This document shows, in pieces, positions 54,981 to 64,000 of a stretch of DNA of 64,000 bases. Position 1 is the first letter of the stretch; every line of letters begins with the position of its first letter. The translations under genes and the position numbers were made by a program. The notes beneath the pieces are model-generated. The model was not told where the DNA came from. It did not search any database and was given only the letters and a program-made list of their open reading frames with translations. The DNA comes from Cliona cf. orientalis (taxonomy: Eukaryota > Porifera > Demospongiae > Clionaida > Clionaidae): contig OZ005693.1 in NCBI GenBank assembly GCA_963930775.1, positions 1,984,001-2,048,000 on the forward strand, read 5' to 3'.

Positions 54981-56524
54981 GGTATTAATTTACTGTTTTA
55001 GAGTTTATAGTAATCATGACTCTGTGGTAGCTACATTCTCTCACTTGGATGCTATTGTAGCTAATTTATACTAATCTTTCTAAGTCTTCATCATCAAAAG
55101 ATGCCTCTTCTGTTTGTCTGTAGCTAGATACCATAATATTATACATACATATACATGGGAGTGAAACGTCACTCAATTGCACCCTATACTTTTATTTGGT
55201 AGTATTTTACTCTGCTTAATGAATACATAGATAATAATAATAATTATAGCTATAATTATTACAGCTAAATCATATTTCACTCAAAGAGAAATAGCTATCA
55301 CATTAAAAAGAGATGTAGCTAAGTCACTATAATTATAATAGTAGCTGCTATCAGGAATATCACTCATGGCTAGTCTCGAACCCAGACCCCTCCTATTTCC
55401 GCAGCATTGGATGTATTGCCTCACCAGCTAGCACGACTCACCCATGTGTTTGGTATTAAAGTATAGCTATATTATTATGGAGATATAATTATTAGGGTTT
55501 CATCTAGCAACAAAAATTTGGGGTGGAACGTATTTTAGTTGTTCATTTCCTCCAGATTGCTTTTGGATAATTTTGAAAATTTAATGGTTTGATTTGGTGC
55601 CTTATTGTAATATTACGATATATACTTAATTTAATTAAAGCCAAATTCTTAGGGGGGGAAGCTAGGGAATTTGGAGGGGAAGCTTCCCCCCTGTCTCCCC
55701 ACTGGATGAAACCCTGATTATTTATTATGAGATAGTTGGTATTATGGGACTGTCGGACATCCGCATACTAACGAAGATGGAAGCTTCCAGTTTGGGGGTA
55801 ATTGTATACCTAATTAGCTGCCTATAAAGTTGGATTTGCTAGCTATCTACCTTTAAGTTATTTTGATATGGGTGTTTGTGGTAAAACACGATTTTTGGTG
55901 TATCAATTTTGCAACTTTGCTTATTTGGCACATCAAATTAGCTATACTTAGCTATTTTTTTTTGTCATTAGCTAATACCCAAGGCTAGGACATCAATTTT
56001 AAATAAAATACCTCATTTGGTATGTGTCTCGTAATAGGGACAGATATCCCATAATACTCAGTGATCACAAAAAATGAAAATCATCTGTGCGGGGCAATCG
56101 TGAGCCTTCGCAAAAGTTATAAGATTTCTTTGAAGGCACACACCGTCATGGCTAGGCCTTTATGTGGATTTTTTTAAGCTCAGACTACCTATGGCCTCTA
56201 ATCCGTGTATTAGAGGGCATAGGTAGTCTGAGCTAAAAACCCACATAAAATACTCCTAATAAACTGTTTAAAAGCAGTCAATAGTTAAGTATCTCATATC
56301 TTAATCTTGTACACTATATATGATACTCTATGCATAGCTATAATTATTTCCTTCTCATACTCGTCTTCTTTCAACCAGTTCACAATGGCACTACTCCCAG
56401 ACATGCTTCACAAACAATTGTGCACGTGGTGAGTACCATTCTATTAGTAAGAACGCGAAGCAGAGATGTCCTGATGAGGAACTCTACATTGCATGCATTG
56501 TAACTCGTGTACATAGTGAGCCCC
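54981..56524. other. Non-coding interior of the 14-kb element, with MITEs
   Basis: It holds a MITE at about 55496-55714 (GGGTTTCATCTAG ... CTGGATGAAACCC), and a long hairpin at about 56159-56249 (AGCTCAGACTACCTATG pairing with its inverse). A segment around 56060-56150 is the inverse of 11860-11930 (CTTCGCAAAAGT / TTTGCGAAGG). No ORF belonging to the outer element was found. Confidence 0.6.
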
Positions 56525-57588
56525 ACCTACCATTCTGCACTACATGCAGCCACACCCACAGCAAGCAAGCATTCGGAACGCACTTAAAAACCCACCTGAG
56601 TATGGATTCAGTGGCTTAGATATATATACAAGGGAGCATTTTACACCAGGTCAAAGTTTACACTTAAAGTTTAAGCAGAGTATGGATGTACATTCTTATT
56701 ATTATGGGCGAATTTTAAGTGAGGTCAAAGGTCACATGTAAATCAGTTACTGTTAGCCATCAGTATTATAATATGGCATGATTTTACACCACTTCAGTAC
56801 CTGTGGTGGCAACTCAGGTGTAAAATCGTCCCTTATATATGGCAGAGGTAAGTTATATGGGAGAATTTTACATGAGTAAGCCCCTTAATTTTGATTTGGT
56901 GTAAAATCCTCCCTTAATAATATGCTTGGCATACAATAAATAGCTACTCAGGATTTTACACCAATTTTGCTGGTGTAAAATTGTCCCATGAGTTACTCTA
57001 GGTTGCATTGGTGTAAAATCGTCCCATGAGTTACTCTAGGTTGCATTGGTGTAAAATTGTCCCATGAGTTACTCTAGGGATAAAACTCTATTTTACACTA
57101 ACTTCTACAGGACCCTGCGACAGCCAGGCGGACGAAGCAATGTGCTGCGACTCTTTCTCCTCTTGCTGTGGTCCCATATGCTGCTTGTACCATCAAGCCT
57201 GCTGTGGATCCAAGTGTTGCCAAGCTGGTGAAATCTGTTGCGGAAGTAGTACATGCTGTAGCAGCACCCAGCAGTGCAATGGGACACATTGCATGTCAGT
57301 GGAGAATCACTACGGGCCTATAGCTAGGCAGCCTGCTGTGGACCTGGATTTGGGACGTAATCCTGAGACAAAGAAAAAGGAGACCGTGTGAAATTCTTCT
57401 TTCTTGACTCAATAGCTATAATTATAATATTACGCACTCGTGTGGTAACTATAGCGGCTACCATAGGTATACATATTATTATGACATTGTGTGTTGACTG
57501 GATAGCTAGCTATAATAATTATAGTATGTTATGTATACTTAGTTACTGATTGTTTTCTTAGCACAATTCACTGTTATTACTTCCAATG

Positions 57589-57629
57589 AGTCACTATCGT
57601 AAATCAACATGATTATTACGATAGTGACT
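57589..57629. other. Conserved hairpin downstream of granulin 2
   Basis: Same 14-bp perfect stem and 13-nt loop as at 12880-12920, retained although both flanking genes are pseudogenes here. Confidence 0.6.
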
Positions 57630-57734
57630 TCAAGTCAGAAAACACAGTGGATTCTACTGTACTACACATGTATTAAGTATAAAACCGTAAATGGTAACAG
57701 TTACTGCATGTGGTGTAGAAATTATTGTTTTGGT

Positions 57735-58507
57735 TCAGTTGAGCTGGAGGTCTTTGGCGAGCTGGTTGGCTGCCACGCTGTGATAGAACTGCTTGTGAAC
57801 TTGAAACGTCGACACAGCTAGCTTTTTTCCTTCTTCACCACAGGCATACAAGTCTCTATAATAAATAATCATTAACACATCACATGACATTATTATTATT
57901 ATCAGGTGAATTTGTATGAGGATACCCTCGTGCCCAGGCTCATTCTTCAGTCCCCTCCCCCTTCCCTGAGAGCCTAGCTGGGCACAAGGTTAGTACGAGG
58001 ACCCAATAGCCTAACCTGTACAGAGGTCATACAAATTTCATTCTTCCTTGCTTTATGATGAAATCAACGACAGATGGGAACACCTCCTCCAGTGTAAGCT
58101 ACATGAAGAAATGTTTGCTGGGATGAAATCTAGTGTAAGGGTGTATCGCACTTTCCAAAAAAGAGGAGAGGAAAGGGATCGATGCACTTCACCTGAATTT
58201 GATCTCTGAATTTTCACTCTTTGATAGATGGTAGACACTGTCTATGGCTTCGATCACCTCCATCAATAGAGATTCCTAAACATTATATGAGATGAATCCC
58301 TTGCATTAATGCCCCATATCCTGGAAGTCTAGGTCTATAGATACAAGGCTTGCGCCAGATAAAGCCTATGAGGCTATGACCATAGAGTTATGATTGTGTG
58401 TAGCTAACTACCTTTGTAAGAAGCTGAGTGAGAAACTCTTGGACAACACTAGAGGATGCAGCGTTTTGGTCGCTGGGAGAGATTTGAGATAGAGTAGCAT
58501 CTGACAC
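57735..58507 (-). pseudogene. C-terminal fragment of a leukotriene A4 hydrolase/aminopeptidase-like gene
   Basis: Recognisable exons: 58507-58412 (VSDATLSQISPSDQNAASSS...), 58275-58193 (IEAIDSVYHLSKSENSEIKF; compare NSEIRFRW of LTA4H), about 58098-58016 (LEEVFPSVVDFIIKQGRMKF) and 57855-57735 (DLYACGEEGKKLAVSTFQ... KDLQLN). They reproduce the helical C-terminal domain of LTA4H. The arginine expected after GRMKFV is a TGA (58029-58027), consistent with CGA to TGA decay. One exon between IKFR and LTLEEVF is missing or out of frame. The zinc-binding HEXXH domain is absent, so this is a dead relic of the module. Confidence 0.8.
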
Positions 58508-58799
58508 CTGCATGGGGGTAATAATATCACAGCATGTTATTATTACTTGTTTTGCTCAGAATGTCCATGTCATCACATACCTCTATAAGAGAGGACTATG
58601 CACTTATTGGCAAGAGCAGCACTCGTATTGGCTAGAGTGCATGGTATCATAGCTGTTGCACATGAATTATAAAAAATTTCCACTCATGTGAAGTTACAGT
58701 TTATAGATTTATCACGGTCACTTAGTATGCTGGAGTGAAGGGTGGCATACCAGGATCATAGAACCTTATCCCACTCTACTCCACTAAATACACCTTCAC

Positions 58800-59487
58800 G
58801 TGCCTACGGAAATATAACCAACTCTCATAAGCATTAGTTATTTATAGCATGTACCGCTTTATTGAAGAACTCTAGGAGAAGTCCTTCCATTCCAGAGTTT
58901 TGACAGCTGAAAATTTAAATTTTTTCACGTATCTCTAGATCTTAACCTCTTAATTCCATCACAACTTTCAAGTGGTCCTGAGAAGAAAATTAAAGATGTC
59001 ACCATCCCAAGAGATCATTTTCATAGATCTAGATCTTTCTCTCCAAAGACAATGTGAAAATAGAACCATAATGGAGTATGCAAGTAGTGCTATGAAATGT
59101 GTCGAGCAAGTTTCAAAGAGTTTACAGTGGATCGTAGCTTCAAATTGTTATAAGATTCTTGACGAAGTACCCAAATCTACCCGCATCAGATTGTGGCTGA
59201 TCATGCATGGTGTGTTTTTCAGTCGTGAGCGGTACAGTCTTGAGCTTGTTAGAGTAATAAACTACCAAGCACGCTGTCATGATACCTAAAAATGAGCACA
59301 ATGCTGTTATGTACTTCTTCGTGGGTTACAACTTATAGTTGAACAGTACCGTGCTCTTTACAAGTCATCATTCACTGTATTCTGAGACTATAGCTGGATT
59401 CAGGGACTTCTATACACGAGCGGCAAGTATGTAGTGTACCCAGAGAGCAAGTGTCGCTTAGAGAGATACAGCTACCACACCACTTGA
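58800..59487 (+). pseudogene. FUT-like pseudogene (module 3)
   Basis: It retains most of exon 4 from about NLLIPSQLSSGP onward. Lesions relative to the gene at 781: a lost A in CCCAAATCT (VPKIYPH becomes VPKSTRI), a 4-bp insertion in GATCATGCATGG, a lost segment in VINSTTKHT, CAG to TAG in the YYLQLN block (near 59336), and a 1-nt loss at TCTATACAC. Several independent hits show it is long dead. Confidence 0.85.
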
Positions 59488-59765
59488 GATCAGCGGACTA
59501 AACTTAATATTCTTTGTGTTATTTATGTCATCAAAATTAATTCCATTCATGATATAGCAAGTATAATAAGATATAATATCATTATTAAAGCACAAACCAA
59601 CAGCTAAGTTTAAGCGTATAGTGTGAACTTAGAAGAGGACATCTATACCAATAAACTAGTCTAGCTATAATGTTATTATTACTTTTGTCCTGTTCACCAC
59701 ACACACACGTGCACACACATTAATTTTAGCTACTAGCTACTTTTGTTCAAACACTTCTTTAATAC

Positions 59766-61635
59766 TTATAGCAGGTAGATGTACAAATTTTGTATAGTCC
59801 CACTAGCATCAGGGATAGCACAGCGAAACTTGCCAGTTGGAGAATTGACTCCTTCTCTTCGGTTGAGACGAACCACCTGAGCACCCCTATTACGATAGAA
59901 ACCACGTTCAGCCTTCTTCACCGAAACAGTTTCACCACTGGGATAGTGAAACTCTCCAAATCGATACGGTTGAGTGCCACAGCAGGTCACAAGGTCAGTC
60001 TTACACAAAAGGGCATTCTCATTCTCACCCACCTCCAACAGGAAGATGACACTGTTGTTGAGATACACTTTCCCATTCAGCTCAAAATACACGGATGCAG
60101 TTGCGTTAGGCTCAGTGGGCTGGCTGGTTGTAACCGTGTCAGTAGTATCGACTGGAGTATCAGTGGTGGCTGTGGTGGTTGGTTCAAGATCAGTATCATC
60201 AATGTTACCACTGATAAGGGTGCACACCGAGTAGACAGGATCTTTAGCGATGTTGAACTGATCTGAGACTGAGATGTCACTACTGCAGGCACTGATCACT
60301 TCACCAGTTTCAGCAGTGTTGTTGAAGATATTTGATGTTGTAATTTCCAGTAAACTTCCATGAACAGTGGCAAAACCTCCTCTGGTGGCATTATTGAAGC
60401 CGATTGTACTCCTGCTGATCTTAGCTTTGGTCCCTTTTCTCCTCAAGTACATAACACCACCTTGATTACTCCCTTTGTTGTTTGTGAAGGAGGTGTGGCT
60501 TATGAATAAAGCAGACCGGAGATAGCTAGTTTATACTTATTACTCCACCATTAGTTCCAGCAGTGTTATTGTCAAACGTAGAGCCATAAATTGTCATCTC
60601 AGTGTCATCTACTGCAAATACTCCACCACTAGTTCCAGCAGTGTTATTGTTAAACGTAGAGCCATAAATTGTCATCTCAGTGTCATCTACTACAAATACT
60701 CCACCATTAGTTCCAGCAGTGTTGTTGTCAAACGTAGAGTCATGTATTGTAATCTCACTATCATCCACTGCAAACACTCCACTGCTAGCTCTAGCGTCGT
60801 TGTTATCAAATATAGAGCCATGTACTGTCATCTCAGTGTCATCTATTGCAAATACTCCTCCATTTACTGCTCTATTCTGGCTAAAGGTACTGTTTAGAAT
60901 TGATACAGTGGCATTTCTAATGGAAGCAACGCCTCCATTTGTAGCGAAAGCACTATTGTCTATAAAGGTACAATGACTAATAGTGACCATACTTATTGTG
61001 TTCTCTATTAATAAAACTCCTCCACTTCCTTCATTATCGACAAAGTTAGTATGATGCAACTCCAATGAAGAATTGTCAATATGTAAGGAAGACGGATAAC
61101 GATTGTGATTGTTGGTAAAGTTACACCCTATAATTATTGCGGAGGAGCTTCGGATACGCAGGCCTAATATCTGACTCCGAGATAAACTGGATTCTTCTAA
61201 TGTAAAATTCATAACTGATTCAATCTGAAGCGTACAGCGCACAAAATCGATGCCACTTATTTGGACACTCTGGACATTAGTGATTTGGTACTGGGTATAA
61301 TCACTCTGACAGTAAATTTGTGTTGACTTCTCAGACTCTGAGTTCATTACGAAAGAAGAAAGTTGAGAAGCAAGGGTACTGTATCCAGTTGATATTGCAT
61401 GAAAGCCAGGCTGGAACTCCAGGACCATCTCAGAAGGGTCAGATGTATAATATCGTCTGTACTCACCACGTAGATACTGAGAGAGTGTAATGCAGGGCTC
61501 TCCGGTAAGCTCTCCAGGACAGGGACTACTTGTTGATAGTACGATGTGAAATGTTTCAGAATCTTCACATGTTGCAGGCTGGCTTGTTATAAACAAAAGA
61601 ATGAACATCAATGCCCAGGGCTGAAGTTTGGCCAT
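59766..61635 (-). pseudogene. Beta-helix 3, split by a 4-bp insertion
   Basis: It has the signal peptide (MAKLQPWALMFILLFITSQPATC), rungs and Ig-like C-terminus as in its paralogues. At about 60527 the sequence AACTA-GCTA-TCTCC carries an extra GCTA compared with AACTA-TATCC / AATTA-TCTCA in the others. This ends the first frame right after GGVISIN. The remaining 228 residues (60452-59766) are open in the shifted frame. The GGVFAVDD-type rung is present four times, more than in either paralogue, while the Thr-rich linker is shortened. With a single small indel it may be recent, or a sequencing/allelic difference. Confidence 0.82.
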
Positions 61636-62126
61636 TGTAACACACTGCTCACTGATTCAGGCCGGCTGCCAGATAGAGAGGGAGACAATATTATAATTAT
61701 TATTCTCTTTGAGTTTAGTTCGGTAAATCCCAATCCGTGTATACAGGTGCTGTTCTGATTCTGTAAAATTAATATATTGCATATCTGGTGGGAAAACTTC
61801 AGAACGATACAATGGCTATTGTAGAGATTATAGTCCCTCTTTCCTAACCCAGCAGCAGAGATTCAGTGGCTAATTCTGGCATTAATATTGACTATTAATA
61901 CTTTTATCCTTATTTGGTAACTAATAATAATATACCGTGACAGTCAAGTTGCATTGAGAATATTAATTTTTTACATAGCTAATTATTTTATTATTTGATA
62001 ATCGTGGTAGGTATAATGAAATAGTACCTGTTAAATTCATAATTAATTTTGGTTATGCTGATTCCGTGTTGCTATTCTATTCTTTCTGCCACACATTGTC
62101 AAATCCATTCAACTGCCAATCATTTC
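61636..62126. other. Intergenic DNA, promoter side of beta-helix 3
   Basis: Alignable in patches to 7188-7730 and 16465-16852. No gene. Confidence 0.45.
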
Positions 62127-62275
62127 CCACGTGCCGTAAATGACGTATAAAACTATCATCCTTTGAAAAATGATGATCTTGAGCAGCAAAAACCTATAAT
62201 AATAATTATGTATATATAGTTTACCCGGAAAGCTACCATTGCTTATAGAGAGATACAGCTACCACACCACTTGAA
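62127..62275 (+). pseudogene. Granulin/FUT chimeric scar 3
   Basis: Granulin propeptide sequence (CTTTGAAAAATGATGATCTTG) runs into TAGTTTACCCGGAAAGCTACC and the FUT 3' end (TACAGCTACCACACCACTTG). It has the same order and junction as scars 1 and 2, upstream of a beta-helix gene each time. Confidence 0.75.
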
Positions 62276-62687
62276 ACCAGTGGACCTTAACTTTTTAAAT
62301 TAGCTATAGATTAAATTTAATATTATTATGTCACACAAGTTTCTCATACTATATTATTATATTAAGCACAAAGGTAACCAGCAGATAATCTCTAAGCATC
62401 CATGGCTGCTATATTATTATGTATAATAATATTATTATTATCAAGGGCTTATCAAGCCGCCGTAATATATATAGTTTCGCTAGCTACTGGGAGCAAAGAA
62501 ACATAATACTACATACACAGTTGTGCTCTTTGTTATGAATATTATTGTGTATTTCAAAACTTAATTGATTTCAAGTTTACATTAATGTCTGAATAATTAT
62601 TATACATGCAGAGCTACACAGTCACTGGTCCTGGATTTGTTTTTGTATATTGATGCCCAAGGGGGTCCATGTTCAATAACATTATAG
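62276..62687. other. AT-rich intergenic DNA
   Basis: Matches the 3' flank of receptor B (7852-8320) in patches, confirming the module boundary. No gene. Confidence 0.4.
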
Positions 62688-64000
62688 TCACACATGCACT
62701 TTCTTGGTGATGTGTTCATAAGCAATATTATCCGTTGTAAAAATGATAGTTGGCTCACTCCGTTGATGTATTTCTATTTCTTCATATTCAGCTCTGTTTG
62801 TTGAGTCAGACTCTTGTTCCCGACTTACATCTCTCATTGTCTTTGTCTTATACATGGCCAAGATGGCTATGGCAGTAATGAAGAATATAGACGAGACAAT
62901 AAGGACAACTAGTGATACTGATCCAATCACTGATGCTAACAGCACCCCAACGCTGCCAGCTGCCTGACTTGAGGTGTTAGTATTGGCAATGCCTATAATA
63001 CAACCAAATAACAGGCGTTACTATAGTACTAGAGATGAAAATACTTACAGCAATTGTAAAAATAAGAAAATTGTGTGTCCATTATATTGACGTGAACAGG
63101 GTTCGATGTCGGTCCATCTCCAAATACATTAGTAGCATATGCGGTGATAACAAAATCTGTGACAGAATCACAGACTGATGAAGAGCTGTCAAATACATGC
63201 CTACAGATCCCATTAATGCAAAAGTCTGAAGGCACTGGTATGGTAGCTGTTCCACAGATACTTCCCGAGAAGAAGCTGTAATAGGTGATAGTGTAGGAGG
63301 ATGCAGAGCCATCAATACCACGGTCGGAAATATTGATGGGACTCTGGAGTATTAATAATAATTGACAATGCATTAATTTTTTGAGGAAAGGAGTTGTATC
63401 CATGCAGCTTACCAATGTGTTAATCATTGAATAAATCACTGATGAAGTTATAGAGGAAAATAACTGTTTAGCTTCAACTTCAGGAGCATCTGGAACTGAA
63501 AATGGCATGCAGACGGTAATAAAAAATAATTTGGTTAGTGGGTGAGGATTGTTGCTAGCTAATAGTGTTCCATTTCAGTCTCACTCTTGAGTATCACTCT
63601 TGTTACGACCCTCTCTGAACCCAATCCAGCTTGAATTGATAAATTGCATGGCTTTCCATTGATGGACAAGCTGCTGCAAGTAATGCTAGAAGTATTGGTG
63701 ATAACATTGACACAAGTTCCACAGTTTCGAGATCCTAATATTCTATAGTCAATGTTACTACTGCAATGAGGATTCCAACTTAGTGTAAAATGCGTAGGAC
63801 CAGCATCACTGAGATAGATAGATTCTGAATCAATAGCTGTATCAACAGCAAAGAATTATTGTGTGCACATAATATGATTACTATAATTATTATGCTAGAA
63901 AAAGTGCATGCATGCATACATAAATAGCTACCTGTTATGAAAATAATAGTTGATGTGTTGATAATAGATGTACCATTGCCAGTAGCATCATCACGAAGGC
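62688..64000 (-). CDS. Receptor F: Ig-FN3-FN3-TM receptor (5' end outside window)
   Basis: Exons 64000-63932 (Ig, cut by the window edge), 63836-63585 (FN3-1), 63495-63413 plus 63343-63049 (FN3-2) and 62992-62688 (TM and tail). FN3-1 is nearly identical to that of receptor E (DAGPTHFTLSWNPHC...). FN3-2, TM and tail are nearly identical to receptor B (VFGDGPTSNPVHVN...). The tail has YEEI and IAYEHI. Unlike B, no stop or frameshift is seen in the visible part, so this is the likely working member of that pair. Confidence 0.8.

Larger units (their letters stand above)
43102..57114. mobile_element. 14.0-kb long-TIR element with 9-bp target duplication
   Basis: It begins GGTCCTAC and ends with the inverse AGGACC. 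CTGCGACAG is duplicated exactly at 43093-43101 and 57115-57123. The terminal inverted repeats span roughly 43102-43690 and 56525-57114 and remain highly similar. Each is built from repeated ATTTTACACCA / GGTGTAAAAT units in both orientations. Long TIRs plus a 9-bp duplication fit the Mutator (MULE) superfamily. The contents are a LINE, a second long-TIR element and about 1.5 kb of non-coding DNA. No gene clearly belongs to the outer element, so it may be a non-autonomous carrier of later insertions. Confidence 0.9.
42799..57391 (+). pseudogene. Granulin 2, frameshifted and split by a 14-kb insertion
   Basis: The 5' part, 42799-43101, encodes the signal peptide, propeptide and first CC pairs. 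The 3' part, 57124-57391, resumes at the next codons (QADEAMCCDSFSSCC...) and ends like granulin 1 (NPETKKKETV). Independently of the insertion, the propeptide has lost one A (TTTGAAAG versus TTTGAAAAG in granulin 1), which shifts the frame so that the signal-peptide frame stops near 42930. Granulin 1 supplies the undisturbed empty site at about 12386. Confidence 0.9.

Overview
This window looks like a piece of an early-branching animal genome, most likely a demosponge of the Amphimedon type. That assignment is inference. The sequence is AT-rich, and genes are split by very short GT-AG introns of roughly 40-300 bp. Intergenic space is packed with palindromic MITEs. The genes are tandem paralogues of Ig/FN3 receptors, secreted beta-helix proteins and Cys-rich secreted proteins. 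No rRNA, tRNA, CRISPR or bacterial operon structure was recognised.

Layout. A module has been duplicated along the window: receptor (-) / granulin-like gene (+) / leukotriene-A4-hydrolase C-terminal fragment (-) / fucosyltransferase-like gene (+) / beta-helix gene (-) / a short granulin-FUT chimeric scar (+) / next receptor (-). One copy starts at 781 (FUT-like gene, receptor A, beta-helix 1, scar 1, receptor B). The second runs from 12103 to about 18130 (granulin 1, LTA4H scrap, FUT pseudogene, beta-helix 2, scar 2, FUT 3' piece, Ig-exon scrap). The third runs from 42799 to the end (granulin 2, LTA4H scrap, FUT pseudogene, beta-helix 3, scar 3, receptor F). Between modules 2 and 3 lie the one conserved housekeeping gene (mitochondrial SLC25 carrier, 19831-21428) and three receptors: C and D head-to-head, and death-domain receptor E.

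Receptors. All have a signal-peptide exon ending in phase 1, an Ig-like exon and FN3 domains split over two exons. All but the truncated ones have a TM helix. Their cytoplasmic ends differ. A, B, C and F carry a YEEI plus V-A-Y-x-H-I tail. E carries YAEV/YAQI, a death domain and a PxxPxK terminus. D carries five tandem copies of an ACT-like alpha/beta repeat, each cut by introns at the same two positions. Together they look like a fast-evolving recognition/signalling cluster, with the beta-helix and Cys-rich genes as secreted partners. That functional link is inference.

Mobile DNA. Granulin 2 is split by a 14.0-kb insertion (43102-57114) with about 590-bp terminal inverted repeats and a perfect 9-bp target duplication. 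Inside lie an apparently intact two-ORF CR1/jockey-like LINE and a second long-TIR element (about 47953-54980). The inner element encodes a remarkable protein. Four exons splice in frame into a hydrophobic N-terminus, ubiquitin-like domain, B-box and RecQ-type helicase. This continues, through one stop codon and two frameshifts, into a Mutator-like DDE transposase with a Tudor-like end. It is the strongest candidate for an undescribed system in the window. Many MITEs (pogo-like, 9-bp-TSD, foldback) are scattered elsewhere.

Exon boundaries were read by eye from splice consensus and paralogue alignment. No search was run.
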